DNA of 64,000 bases, taken from NCBI GenBank assembly GCA_963784995.1, contig CAWATZ010000008.1:1-64000 (forward strand), in the 5' to 3' direction. This document shows positions 1 through 8,853 of the stretch, one piece after another. The translations under genes and the position numbers were made by a program. Within the stretch, counting starts at the first letter, position 1. Each line of letters opens with the position of its first letter. Below the pieces are notes generated by a model. That model was given only the letters and a program-made list of their open reading frames with translations, searched no databases and was not told the origin of the DNA. This stretch comes from CAWATZ01 sp963784995. Lineage in GTDB: Bacteria > Planctomycetota > Planctomycetia > Gemmatales > Gemmataceae.

Positions 1-293
1 GTCCCCGGCTTGCTGCCCGCCAGGGCGCCCTGGGCGCCCAGGAACACCTCGCGGACGTCCTTGGGAAAGCCGACGATGGCGAAGACCACGTCGGAGCGCT
101 CGGCCACGGCCCTGGGAGTGTCCGCCCACGCTGCCCCGGCGTCCAGCAGCGGCTGGGCCTTCTCCTTGCTGCGGTTGTACGCCGTCGCTGAATAGCGGTT
201 GGTCATCAGGTGCTGGCACATCCACCGGCCCATGACGCCGGTGCCGATCCAGCCCACCCTCGTTTTGCCTGGCTCTGTCCTGGTTACTGGCAT
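1..293 (-). CDS. NAD(P)-dependent dehydrogenase, 3-hydroxyisobutyrate dehydrogenase family (partial, runs off window)
   Basis: The reverse strand is open from the ATG at 291-293 to the left edge, giving 97 residues of an N-terminus. It contains the dinucleotide-binding signature GWIGTGVMGRWM at about residues 14-25, then NRSKEKAQPLLDAGA and DVVFAIVGFPKDVREV, which is the normal order in the 6-phosphogluconate/3-hydroxyisobutyrate dehydrogenase superfamily. Enzymes of this family reduce or oxidise small beta-hydroxyacids such as tartronate semialdehyde or 3-hydroxyisobutyrate in the cytoplasm. The catalytic Lys and the C-terminal helical domain lie outside the window, so the substrate cannot be assigned. 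A tartronate-semialdehyde reductase role would fit the glcDEF genes at 11.7-15.8 kb, but that is inference only. Confidence 0.8.
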   Translation of the reverse strand, partial: MPVTRTEPGKTRVGWIGTGVMGRWMCQHLMTNRYSATAYNRSKEKAQPLLDAGAAWADTPRAVAERSDVVFAIVGFPKDVREVFLGAQGALAGSKPG

Positions 294-461
294 GGTTGCT
301 CCTCTGAAGAGTCGTTCCTGGTTGCCTTGCTGCATTGCTGTTGATGCTACGGAGCCGATCCGGGGCCGGCCAACCCCCTCCGAAGATCGTGACTTGTTTG
401 TTCACGGGCACGTCACCTAAAATACATCAGGGGCTCATCTGTCCTACTCGGAACGCACACA

Positions 462-1216
462 ATGGCCATTCCGCGTCTGCGCTCGCCCGTTGTGCTGATT
501 CCCGGCCTGTTCGGCTTCGACCGCTTGCAGGTCGGCAGTCTGGTGCTGGCCGACTATTTCCCCGGCATCGCGGCGGCGCTGCGGGAGGCCGGCAATCAGG
601 TCCTGCAAGCCCGGCTCTCGCCCACGGCCGGGATCGCCGAGCGGCGCGGGAACTGAAAACGCAGATCGACAACGAGTATCCGGATGAGCCGGTCCACCTG
701 ATCGGCCACAGCATGGGCGGCCTCGATTCCCGCTACCTGATCTCGCGCCTGGGCATGGCCGACCGGGTGCTGTCGCTGACGACCATCGGTACGCCGCACC
801 GGGGCAGCAGTTTCGCCGACTGGTGCGTCCAGCGCTTTGGCGCGCTGGTCCGGCCGTTCCTCGATCTGTTCGACGTCCCCGACCAGGCGTTCTTCGACCT
901 GACCACCGCCAGCTGCCGGAAGTTCAACGAGGACGTGCCCGATCAGCCTGGAGTCCGCTACTTCTCGGTGGCCGGACGCTTCGAGTGCGGCTGGAACGCT
1001 CCGGAATGGTCGCTCCCCGCCAGCATCCTCCGCCGCCACGAGGGTGACAACGACGGCGTCGTCTCCATCACCTCGGCCACCTACGGCGAGGACTGCGAGG
1101 TCTGGGAGGCTGACCACTTCAGCCTGGCCAACTGGTATCATCCAATTCGGGCGGTGAAGGACCGCGTCCCCGACTATGGCCGGCTCGTCGGCCGGCTGGC
1201 CGATGCAGGGTTCTGA
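462..1216 (+). CDS. alpha/beta-hydrolase, triacylglycerol-lipase-like (one frame break)
   Basis: Two overlapping frames together encode one lipase-like hydrolase. The first part (from ATG 462) has the oxyanion-loop segment VVLIPGLFGFDRL and breaks off in a stop at 656. The second frame carries ELKTQIDNEYPDEPVHLIGHSMGG, with the nucleophile Ser at 710-712, then TIGTPHRGS, the acidic residue in EGDNDGVVS and the His in ADHFSLANW, so a full Ser-Asp-His triad is present. The break is at about 641-645: one missing G in a G/C run gives ERARELK across the join. The enzyme should hydrolyse carboxyl esters. No signal peptide is evident. Because all motifs are intact on both sides, a sequence error is more likely than true inactivation. 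Confidence 0.8.
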
Positions 1217-1392
1217 GGAAAAGACCGGTTTCGCCGGATAGCGCGGAGAGGCAAGTCTCGTCATCACGCTGAAATGGAGAAGCCCGGCAAATCAGGCTGC
1301 ATCTTTGGGGCCCATCCAGTACCATTGACAGATGAGGATTGGCCCTTGCGACCGGGAGGAAGCCACGCGCTTGTCTGCTGAGGGGTAGACTC

Positions 1393-2686
1393 GTGTTCCT
1401 GCATGAATCGCGCCTGTGCCACCTGCTTTCGCCCCATCACTACCACGATCCGCACTTCTACCAGCTCGAGGTCGATCGGTTGTTCCTGCCGGCCTGGCAC
1501 CTGGTCGGCACGGCAGCGCAACTGCGCCAGCCCGGAGACTTCCTCACCTGTGACGTGCTCGGCCAGCCGCTCTTGGTCCGCAACATGGACGGCGAGATCG
1601 TCACCTTCTTGAATGTCTGCGCGCACCGCCATTGCCGGCTGACCGGCAAGGCGGCACGGCTGGAGCGAACGGCTCGTCTGCCAGTACCACGCCTGGGAGT
1701 ACGACCGCGACGGCAAGACCGGCCGGATTCCCGACGCCCGCTGCTTCCGCCCCTGGGAGCGCGAGAACGCCCGGCTCCGCAAGTTCCGCACCGAGCGCTG
1801 CGGCGAGCTGATCTTTGTCAACCTGTCCGATGACGGCCCCGGCCTGGCGGAGTTCCTGGGGCCCTTCCACGAGGTCTGCAAGGAGTCCTTCTCCGACCCC
1901 TGGCATCAGAAATGGACCTGGGAGACGAACTACAACGCCAACTGGAAATTGCCGATCGAGAACTCGCTGGAGTCGTACCACATCCTGACGCTGCACCTGA
2001 AGACCTTCGGCGAGATGCCCGAGGAGCAGAACTGCTGCCACGACCTCCAGCCGAACTGGACCACCTTCCGCACCCCGGAGCTGGACAAGCTGGCCACGCG
2101 GGTTGAGGCCTGGATCGTCCGCCGGCTGCGGCTGCCGCAGACCCGGACGTACGTCCATCACCACGCCCATCCGCACCTGACCTTTGCCAGTCTCGACGTG
2201 ATGCGCCTGGCCCAGATGGTCCTGCCCACCTCGCCGACCACCTGTGTGCATCGCGTCTGGCTGTACGTGCCGCGCAGCCTGAACTGGAACCCACTCACCT
2301 GGCCGCTGGCCCGGATGCTCTCCTGGATCGTCAAGCTGGTTGCTCGCCGGGTCATCCACGAGGACGTGCCGATCTTCGCCGAGGCCCAGCACGGCCTCGA
2401 CGCCAGCCCCTTCCAGGGCATCATTGGCACGCGCGAGGAACGAGTGCATGCGTTCCAGGAGTACGTGCTGCGGCACTGCGCCCGGGCAACGGCAATGGGC
2501 GGACGCCGCTGGAAATGGTCCCGAATGGGCAGCAGGCAGGGTGACTTCCCGCGCTTGGAAATCCCTCGGATTTGCACCGTCACGGTTTCGGCGGCGGCAA
2601 CTGCTCGGGCGTTTTGCCCTTCTTGTCGCCGTTCTCCTTGTTCTCTTCCTTGCCGTTTTGGGGCTCGGACTCCTCCAGGACCTTGA
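1393..2686 (+). CDS. Rieske [2Fe-2S] ring-hydroxylating oxygenase, alpha-subunit-like (one frame break)
   Basis: The N-terminal Rieske domain shows the cluster ligands CAH (Cys codon 1618-1620) and CQYH (Cys codon 1679-1681), separated by about 17 residues as usual. The downstream catalytic domain has NWKLPIENSLESYHILTLH, which holds the two iron-binding His, and FAEAQHGLD, typical of the mononuclear-iron site. Such proteins take electrons from a reductase and use O2 to hydroxylate or demethylate a substrate; which one cannot be told. The two halves are in different frames; the switch is at about 1650, where loss of a CG dinucleotide (GCGCGG to GCGG) or one extra base would explain it. I chose GTG 1393 because GAGGGG lies just upstream; ATG 1339 is an alternative. 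The last ~100 bases overlap the convergent gene, so the true C-terminus may be shorter. Confidence 0.8.
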
Positions 2687-3461
2687 CGGTCACCTGGAAG
2701 CCGAAATCCTTCTTGGCGGCCCCGTGGAACGGTTCCGTGTGGTCGATCCAGAGCGGATCGAGAGCGGGGTCGGGAGCAAACTCGGCCGAGGATGGTTTGC
2801 ACAGTCCCGGAGGATGCGTAGCGCTGACGTCGAACTGGGCGTGCAACACGTACTTGCCGGGCAGCACCGGGGCCTTGCAGGGGCCCTCGTGGTCGTTGAT
2901 TGACAGGTTCTCGCCCTTGCAGGTGGCGTTCGCCGGCAGGCTGATCGTCAGGGCATCGCCGCCGTGAGCGCAGGCAATGGCCGCCTGGGCCGACTCCAGG
3001 GCACATCCCCCCTTGCAGTGACTGCGGAGCAGACCGATCACGCGCCCTTCCAGTGAAATCGTCGGGTTTTTGATCTCCCCGGCCGGCTTCTCGAAGCTGA
3101 CCTCGAACAGCTGGTTCAGATCGACGTGGATAGCCGCGTTGGTCTTCATGAGCGGACGCCCGCTGGCCACGGCAACCCCGGTCATGGTGATGACAAAGGT
3201 GTCCGGCGCCGGCTGAACCACGTCGATGTTGCCGCCGCCGGTGCTGGCACAGCCGCAGCGGACCGGCAGGGCCCTGGCTTGCCGGCCGTTCGGCTTCAGC
3301 GTGATGGATGGCGAGGCCGGCTCGGCCTGTTTGACGGTGATGGTCACCGCGGTGCCGGGCGGGACCTCTTTCTTCTCCTGGGCCCCGGCAAACACGCCTG
3401 GCGAGCCGGCCAGCATCCCCCAGCCCAGCAACCCCCCACACAGCACACTCCGCGCATTCAT
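2580..3461 (-). CDS. secreted protein of unknown function
   Basis: This 293-residue product begins with a typical signal peptide (MNARSVLCGGLLGWGMLAG followed by small residues and a likely cleavage near Ala26). The mature part is mostly beta-type sequence with repeated Cys residues (for example RCGCAS, HCKGGCALES and GPCKAP), which suggests disulfide-stabilised domains outside the cytoplasm. The tail is charged and low-complexity (ESEPQNGKEENKENGDKKGK, then prolines). I do not recognise the family. It is convergent with the oxygenase gene and overlaps its 3' end by about 100 bp. Confidence 0.7.
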   Translation of the reverse strand: MNARSVLCGGLLGWGMLAGSPGVFAGAQEKKEVPPGTAVTITVKQAEPASPSITLKPNGRQARALPVRCGCASTGGGNIDVVQPAPDTFVITMTGVAVASGRPLMKTNAAIHVDLNQLFEVSFEKPAGEIKNPTISLEGRVIGLLRSHCKGGCALESAQAAIACAHGGDALTISLPANATCKGENLSINDHEGPCKAPVLPGKYVLHAQFDVSATHPPGLCKPSSAEFAPDPALDPLWIDHTEPFHGAAKKDFGFQVTVKVLEESEPQNGKEENKENGDKKGKTPEQLPPPKP

Positions 3462-3481
3462 GGGTTCCCTATCCTTCCCTG

Positions 3482-3719
3482 GAACTCAGGTTGACCGCGC
3501 CGCGTTGCCGAGCCGCGCACGCAGCGCAGCGGAGTAAGCGGCCCCGCGAGCCCGCAAAACCGCTTACTCCGCTGCGCTGCGTGCGCGGCTCGGCGGGGCT
3601 GAACTCAGGTTGACCGCGCCGCGTTGCCGAGCCGCGCACGCAGCGCAGCGGAGTAAGCGGCCCCGCGAGCCCGCAAAACCGCTTACTCCGCTGCGCTGCG
3701 TGCGCGGCTCGGCGGGGCT
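3482..3719. repeat. two perfect tandem copies of a 119-bp unit, each with a 34-bp inverted repeat
   Basis: Unit 1 is 3482-3600 and unit 2 starts at 3601 with the same bases. Inside unit 1 the arms are 3508-3541 and 3560-3593, a perfect 34-bp match separated by an 18-base loop. The element lies between the secreted protein gene and the response regulator and has no coding content. The arms carry the word GCAGCGCAGCGGAGTAAGCG, unlike the palindromes elsewhere in the window. It is most simply an extragenic palindromic element that has duplicated in tandem. Confidence 0.9.
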
Positions 3720-3852
3720 GCCAAAATCCCGAGGGACGCCTGGTCCTTGTTTACCACATCGGCGAATGGAGCGAGTGGGATTGACTTTTCCTGGCCGAAC
3801 GCTTCTTTCACTGGAAGGGAGCACGAAATGGCAAAGATGGGGAGTACACCTC

Positions 3853-4524
3853 ATGGACATCCTGGTGATCGAGGATGATCCGGTGATCGGCAAGTCCCTG
3901 AACAAGGGATTGAGTGAGGCGGGACATGGCTGTGTCTGGGTCAAGGATGGCGCCAGGGGGCTGGAAGAGGCCCGCAGCCAGAAGTTCGACGCCATCGTTC
4001 TCGATCTGCTGCTGCCGGGGGTGCCCGGGCTGGAGTTGCTGCGTCAACTGCGGAGCGAGGGGATCGGAACGCCGGTGGTCTTGCTGACGGCCCTGGGCTC
4101 GGTCGAGGAGCGCGTCGAAGGGCTGAACGCCGGGGCCGACGACTACCTGGTCAAACCGTTCGCCCTGGTCGAGCTGCTGGCCCGGATCGAGGCAGTGTGC
4201 CGGCGGGCCACGACCCGGCCGCTGGCCCAGCTCCAGGTCGGCGACCTGACCCTCGACCTGGCCCTGCGGCGCGTCAGCCGGGACGGCGTCGAGATCGAGC
4301 TGACGCCGACCGAGTTCAGCTTGCTGGAGATGCTGATGCGCTTCAAGGGCCAGGTGGTCACGCGCAAGATGCTCTGCCAGCACATCTGGGATGCCGACTG
4401 GGAAGGGGCCACCAACGTCATCGAGGTCCACATCAATCGGCTGCGCGGCAAGCTGCAGAAGGTCTTTGCCGAGCCATTGATCCAGACGGTGCGGGGGCGG
4501 GGCTATGTTTTACGAGAGCGTTAA
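3853..4524 (+). CDS. OmpR/PhoB-family response regulator
   Basis: This is a 223-residue two-domain transcriptional regulator. The receiver domain (about 1-115) has the acidic pocket EDD at 7-9, the phosphoacceptor Asp51 in VLDLLLPG, Thr79 in LLTA and Lys101 in DYLVKPF. The winged-helix DNA-binding domain follows, with LTPTEFSLLEMLM, the NVIEVHINRLRGKL recognition region and the terminal VRGRGYVLRE. The ATG at 3853 is preceded by GGGGAG, and the receiver starts directly there. The gene overlaps the next one, a sensor kinase, by 20 bp, so the two form a co-translated two-component system. The signal and regulon are unknown. Confidence 0.93.
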   Translation: MDILVIEDDPVIGKSLNKGLSEAGHGCVWVKDGARGLEEARSQKFDAIVLDLLLPGVPGLELLRQLRSEGIGTPVVLLTALGSVEERVEGLNAGADDYLVKPFALVELLARIEAVCRRATTRPLAQLQVGDLTLDLALRRVSRDGVEIELTPTEFSLLEMLMRFKGQVVTRKMLCQHIWDADWEGATNVIEVHINRLRGKLQKVFAEPLIQTVRGRGYVLRER

Positions 4525-5959
4525 AGCCATCGTTCGGTCGCTGCGCTTCCGGCTGATGGCCTGGAACACCGGCGTGGTCCTGCTCATGGTCATCCCCACC
4601 CTGGTGGCCGTGCGCATGGGATTGCGGCGGAGCCTGTTCAGCGAGTTCGACAATGTCCTCCTGGAGGACCTGCAAGAGATCCGCCTGGCCGTCAAGCAGT
4701 TCTCCCACGAATGGCCCCGCCTGACCCGCTTCCTGGAGCGCAAGGCGCTGGGCCACAAACACAGTAACTGGTTTGTCCGGCTGGTCCGGCCGGATGGGCA
4801 GGTGCTGTTTGCCACGGCCAACGCACCGGACCTGGACCGGGTGGCAGAAAACGAGCTGGGCATCGTCAACTGGGAAGGGACCGATTTCCGGGTGGTCCAG
4901 GGCCCTCTCGACCAGGCTGGCTTGCCGGCCATGCAGATCCAGACCGGTGCGTCGTTTTCCGGGGTCCACGCCCACATCGACCTGCTGACGCGCATGATGC
5001 TGCTGGCCGGCACCCTGCTCCTGATCCTGGCGCCGCTGGTCGGCTTCTGGCTGGCCGGCCGGGCCACCGCTCCCATCGCCCAGATCATCCACACGACCGG
5101 CCGACTCCGGCCGACCCACCTCGACGAACGGCTGCCGCTGCGGCAGTCGGGAGACGAACTGGATCAGCTGTCGCAGACGATCAATGGTCTGCTCGATCGG
5201 GTGGGGTCGTTCGTTCAGGAAAAACACGATTTCCTGGCCAATGCCGCCCACGAACTGCGTTCGCCGCTGGCCGCCATTCGCGGTTCCGTCGAGGTCGCCC
5301 TGAACAGCGAGCGCCGTCCGGAGGAGTACGTTGCCCTTCTGGAAGACATCATGGAGGAGTGCGGCAACCTGGGAACGCTGGTCAATCAGCTGCTGCTGCT
5401 GAGTGAGGGCGAGCAGGAACCGGAATTTGCAAAAAGCGGCCAGAAGACCGCCCTGGACAAGGTGGTCAGCCGGGCGGTGAACATGTTCGAGGGGGCGGCG
5501 GAAGCGGAGGGGCTGAAGCTGCGAATCTCCCGGCTCGATCCGGCCCTGATCCTCGGGGACGCTCACCACTTGCAGCAGGTGATCAACAACTTGCTGGACA
5601 ACGCCCTGAAGTTCACTCCTGCCCCAGGCGAGGTGCGGGTCGAGGTGCGGACGGACCCAGCGCGGGATTGTGTTGTGCTGGAGGTGAGCGACACGGGAGT
5701 CGGCATCCCGGCCGAGGAGCTGCCGCGCATCTTCGAGCGCTTTTATCGCGGCGACCACTCCCGGCAACGGCAAGGGGCCCGGCGCGGCAGCGGTCTGGGG
5801 TTGAGCATCTGCCAGGCGATTGTCCAGTCGCTGCACGGACAGATCAGCGTGCAAAGCCAACCGGGGTCCGGCAGCACCTTTCGCGTCACCCTGCCGCGGG
5901 CGTCGGAAGTCAGGAGTCAGGGGTCAGGAGTCAGGAGTCAGAAAGACCCCTCTTCCTGA
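4505..5959 (+). CDS. sensor histidine kinase, HAMP/HisKA/HATPase
   Basis: A 484-residue membrane sensor. Transmembrane segments are at about 21-40 and 163-187, enclosing a periplasmic sensor region of about 120 residues. A HAMP linker follows (ATAPIAQIIHTTGRL), then the HisKA dimerisation helix with phosphoacceptor His249 in LANAAHELRSP. The ATPase domain shows the N box (QVINNLLDNALKF), the G1 box (DTGVGIP) and the G2 box (GSGLGLSICQAI). It should phosphorylate the regulator encoded just upstream. After the normal end of the fold (FRVTLPRA) the last ~20 residues, EVRSQGSGVRSQKDPSS, are encoded by a short-repeat/palindrome sequence and probably do not belong to the original protein. Confidence 0.93.
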   Translation: MFYESVKAIVRSLRFRLMAWNTGVVLLMVIPTLVAVRMGLRRSLFSEFDNVLLEDLQEIRLAVKQFSHEWPRLTRFLERKALGHKHSNWFVRLVRPDGQVLFATANAPDLDRVAENELGIVNWEGTDFRVVQGPLDQAGLPAMQIQTGASFSGVHAHIDLLTRMMLLAGTLLLILAPLVGFWLAGRATAPIAQIIHTTGRLRPTHLDERLPLRQSGDELDQLSQTINGLLDRVGSFVQEKHDFLANAAHELRSPLAAIRGSVEVALNSERRPEEYVALLEDIMEECGNLGTLVNQLLLLSEGEQEPEFAKSGQKTALDKVVSRAVNMFEGAAEAEGLKLRISRLDPALILGDAHHLQQVINNLLDNALKFTPAPGEVRVEVRTDPARDCVVLEVSDTGVGIPAEELPRIFERFYRGDHSRQRQGARRGSGLGLSICQAIVQSLHGQISVQSQPGSGSTFRVTLPRASEVRSQGSGVRSQKDPSS

Positions 5960-5972
5960 CTCCTGACCCCTG
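5918..5972. repeat. 18-bp inverted repeat with direct AGTCAGG repeats at the kinase 3' end
   Basis: Arms 5918-5935 and 5955-5972 pair perfectly over 18 bp. The left side also holds iterated GTCAGGAGTCAGGGG words. The element spans the kinase stop codon and the gap to the convergent small gene, so it could act as a bidirectional terminator, although it has no U-run. Confidence 0.75.
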
Positions 5973-5973
5973 T

Positions 5974-6336
5974 TCAGTCTTCCGCCTGAGGTGTCTCGAC
6001 CGGCAGGCCCGGCATCGGCGTGGGAGCTTCGACCTTGCGATAGCCCAGCGCGTGCAGCACTTCCAGCACCTCGCTCCAGGTCGGGAAGGGCCGGCGATTG
6101 GCGCGCTTGTACTGGTCCATCGCCTTCATGAAGAGGATCTCCTCGTCGGAGTAGTCCTTCTCGCAGGTGGTGGGATCGACCTGCCGGCGACGCTCGCCCA
6201 TGCGCCGCTCCTTGCCGGTGCGGCGCTCGACGGCGACGGGAATTTGCTTCTTGCGCCGGTCATTCCGCCGCCGATCCCCGCCCCGACGGTCAGCCACCAG
6301 GAAATCGTCCGCGGGATCGGGTTCTTCGCTGCTCAT
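5974..6336 (-). CDS. small basic protein of unknown function
   Basis: A 120-residue protein starting at the ATG complementary to 6334-6336. The frame stays open upstream to 6498, but that extension is low-complexity and not convincing. The N-terminal half is very rich in Arg and Lys (ADRRGGDRRRNDRRKKQIP, then ERRTGKERRMGERRRQ), suggesting nucleic-acid or membrane-surface binding. The C-terminal half (YSDEEILFMKAMDQYKRANR followed by PFPTWSEVLEVLHALGYRKV) looks like a small helical domain. I know of no defined function. It is convergent with the sensor kinase. Confidence 0.7.
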   Translation of the reverse strand: MSSEEPDPADDFLVADRRGGDRRRNDRRKKQIPVAVERRTGKERRMGERRRQVDPTTCEKDYSDEEILFMKAMDQYKRANRRPFPTWSEVLEVLHALGYRKVEAPTPMPGLPVETPQAED

Positions 6337-6525
6337 GTTGCCAAACCTCGTTCGTGCCGACGGGGAGCCGGAGGCGTTCTTTCTCCCCTCTCCCCAGCGG
6401 AGCGAGGGGGTGGGGGTGAGGGGAGACGTACTCGCAGCCCACCTAACGGAGTATACCCCACAACCGGCATTTGACAAACCACAGGCAGACTTTCCCACGC
6501 CGCATTCCCGTTCCCCAGACGCAAA

Positions 6526-7395
6526 TCACGAACTCCTCTTCAGCTGGCGCAACGCCAGATACTCCGCCAGGGCCTCGCGCCAGGGACGCAAGGGCGGCAT
6601 GCCCACACCTGCCAGCCGGCTGCTGGTCAGCACGCTGTAAGCCGGCCGCCGCGCCGCTGCCCCGAATTCCGCGGTGGTGATCGGGATCGGCTCCACTTTG
6701 CGGTCGGCAAGCCCGAAGATGGCTCCGGCAAACTCGAACCAGGAGCAAGCCCCCGAGTTGGTCACGTGAAACAGGCCCTCCGCTCCGACCTGGAGCAAGG
6801 CCATCGTGGTTCGGGCCAGGTCCCTCGTGAAGGTCGGAGTGCAAACCTGATCGGCAACCACGCGCACCGGCTTCCCGCCATCGGCCAAGCGGAGCATGGT
6901 TTCGACAAAGTTTCCTCCCTTGCCGCCGCTGCCCCAGAGGCCGTACAACCCGCAGGTCCGGATGATGAGGTGTCGCGGCCCCAGGGCCCGGATCAGATAC
7001 TCGCCGCTCAGCTTGCTTGCTCCGTAAACGCTGACCGGCCCGGGAGCGTCCTCCTCGGTGAACGGCCGGTTCCGCGTCGAGTCCAGACCGAAGACGTGAT
7101 CGGTGCTGAAGTGGACCAGCAGGCAACCCAGTTCCCGGCAGGCGCGGGCCAGGGTCCGGACTCCAAAAGCGTTGACGGCGAAAGCCGACTCCGGCTCGCT
7201 TTCTGCTCGATCAACGAAGTTATAGGCGGCACAGTTGATCACCACGTCGGGCCGCAGTTCCCGCAGCAGACCGGTCAAGTGGCTGGTCCAGGTCAGGTCG
7301 GCAAGCGGCCGATTCAGCGGCAGAACGTCCCCGGGGAGGAGCGGAGCGAGGTCTCGCCCCAACTGTCCATTGGCCCCAAGCACCGCGAAACGCAT
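6526..7395 (-). CDS. rfbD: dTDP-4-dehydrorhamnose reductase
   Basis: A 289-residue short-chain dehydrogenase of the RmlD type. It shows the NAD(P)-binding GANGQLGRDL at residues 7-16, INCAAYNFVDRAE with the substrate-pocket residues, STDHVFGL, the catalytic YGASK and LIIRTCGLYG. The C-terminal region includes RPAYSVLTSSRL, which matches the family. The enzyme makes dTDP-L-rhamnose, the donor for rhamnose in polysaccharides. The start at 7393-7395 is supported by a strong GAGGAG ribosome-binding site. rmlA, B and C are not adjacent, so it stands alone here; other NDP-sugar reductases of the family are possible. Confidence 0.88.
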   Translation of the reverse strand: MRFAVLGANGQLGRDLAPLLPGDVLPLNRPLADLTWTSHLTGLLRELRPDVVINCAAYNFVDRAESEPESAFAVNAFGVRTLARACRELGCLLVHFSTDHVFGLDSTRNRPFTEEDAPGPVSVYGASKLSGEYLIRALGPRHLIIRTCGLYGLWGSGGKGGNFVETMLRLADGGKPVRVVADQVCTPTFTRDLARTTMALLQVGAEGLFHVTNSGACSWFEFAGAIFGLADRKVEPIPITTAEFGAAARRPAYSVLTSSRLAGVGMPPLRPWREALAEYLALRQLKRSS

Positions 7396-7532
7396 GATTG
7401 TCCTCCTCAGGGGCGATTGCTCTGCACGTCTTGCCCTGGTTTGAGTAGATTGATAATGTCGGACCGATGAGGGATTCGCCGGCCCTTCGGTTCCGGTGGC
7501 TGCCGTCAAGGATAACGGGAAAGTGGTTTGCC

Positions 7533-8720
7533 ATGTCACGTCATTTTCGCTGGTTGGTGGTGCCGCTCGCGGTGGTCTTTACCGTTGTACCAGGAGCGCG
7601 GGGGGCTGACACTCCCGACGCAAAGGCCCGGGAGCCGTTTCGCTACCCGGCCGGCAAGCTGGAGAACGGAGCGGAGCTGAAGTACGTCAACGGCGTGCCG
7701 GTGCTGACGGTTGCGGGCACCCCCGAGGAAATGGGCTCGGCCGTGGGCGCGCTGGCACTGGGGCCGGGCAAGAAGTGCATCGGCTATCCGCGCGACCTGT
7801 TCAAGCTCCATCGCGTCGAGGCCGCGTGGAACTTCTTCGTGGCCACGGGCCTGGGCATGGTCAAGCGCTTCCCCGAGGCCTACCGTCAGGAAATGGAAGC
7901 GATGATCCGCACCAGCAAGGCGGATCGCACCGACGTGTACGTCGGCAACACCCTGTTCGATCTGAAGAAGGTCTTTGCCTGCTCGTCGGTCCTGCTCGAG
8001 CCGGGACGGAGCAGCACGTCTGGCCCGCTGCTGGGCCGGAACCTCGATTATCCGTCGCTGGGCTACATCCAGGACTATAGCCTGGTGACCGTCTATCGGC
8101 CCAGGGGGAAGAAGGCGTTCGCCACGGTCGGCTTTCCAGGGCTGATCGGCTGCATCTCGGGAATGAACGAGGACGGCCTGTGCCTGGCCATTCACGAGGT
8201 CTTCGACGTGAAGGAGGGCGAGAAGGGGTTTGACCCGACGGGTCTGCCCTACGCCCTGTGCCATCGCAGGATGCTGGAGGAGTGCAGCACCATCGCCGAG
8301 GCCCGCAAACTGCTGGAGTCGCTGCCACGGACCACGACGCTGAACCTGGCCGTGGCCGACAGGAAGGGCGTGGCCGTCTTCGAGGTCACCCCGACCCGGG
8401 TGATGCAGCGCAATCCGGTCGAGGGCATTGGCGTCTGCACCAACCACTACCTGACCGAGCCGCTCAAGCCGAAGGACCCGATCAATCCGAACAAATCCTA
8501 CGAGCGCTTCGAGACGCTGAAGAAGCTGCGTGAGGTCAACGGCAAGTTCAACCCCGAGGATCTGCGCAAGCAGCTGGACCTGGTCAGCCAGGGGAACCTG
8601 ACCTTGCAAACGATGGTGTTCGAGCCGGCCACGCTGAAACTGCACCTGGCGATCGGCTCCGTCCCCGCCTCCCAGCACCCGCTGCGCACCGTGGAGCTGG
8701 CGCCGTTGTTCAAGAAGTAG
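7533..8720 (+). CDS. secreted C45-family acyltransferase/hydrolase
   Basis: A 395-residue exported protein with a signal peptide (MSRHFRWLVVPLAVVFTVV, cleavage after GARGA). The family's nucleophile Cys is Cys150 in VFACSSVLLEPG, followed by GRNLDYPSLGY and FPGLIGCISGMNEDGL, which match the acyl-coenzyme A:6-aminopenicillanate acyltransferase (NTN hydrolase) fold. In fungal penicillin acyltransferase the equivalent Cys is exposed by autocleavage. Bacterial relatives probably act on amide or N-acyl substrates outside the cytoplasm, but the substrate is not known. The gene diverges from rfbD. Confidence 0.82.
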   Translation: MSRHFRWLVVPLAVVFTVVPGARGADTPDAKAREPFRYPAGKLENGAELKYVNGVPVLTVAGTPEEMGSAVGALALGPGKKCIGYPRDLFKLHRVEAAWNFFVATGLGMVKRFPEAYRQEMEAMIRTSKADRTDVYVGNTLFDLKKVFACSSVLLEPGRSSTSGPLLGRNLDYPSLGYIQDYSLVTVYRPRGKKAFATVGFPGLIGCISGMNEDGLCLAIHEVFDVKEGEKGFDPTGLPYALCHRRMLEECSTIAEARKLLESLPRTTTLNLAVADRKGVAVFEVTPTRVMQRNPVEGIGVCTNHYLTEPLKPKDPINPNKSYERFETLKKLREVNGKFNPEDLRKQLDLVSQGNLTLQTMVFEPATLKLHLAIGSVPASQHPLRTVELAPLFKK

Positions 8721-8735
8721 CCTCTTCCCCCGGAT

Positions 8736-8842
8736 ACCCAGGGCGTTGCCCTGGGCTATCCTGTTGCGCCCCTTCGGGGCGGAAGACAAGGTTTTCAGCC
8801 CCGAAGGGGCGCAACACGATAGCCCAGGGCAACGCCCTGGGT
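8736..8842. repeat. 44-bp inverted repeat with nested palindromes
   Basis: Arms 8736-8779 and 8799-8842 pair over 44 bp with one mismatch. Each arm contains two smaller palindromes, CCCAGGGCGTTGCCCTGGG and GCCCCTTCGGGGC. The element fills the gap between the acyltransferase and the transporter, and any ATG start for the transporter at 8746 would be inside it. Confidence 0.92.
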
Positions 8843-8853
8843 GGGCGGGGGCC

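Noticed and set aside
4433..5860. 475-residue antisense frame opposite the histidine kinase
   Set aside because: The kinase has all catalytic boxes; the antisense frame is rich in Gln and His from complementary codons and has no motif.
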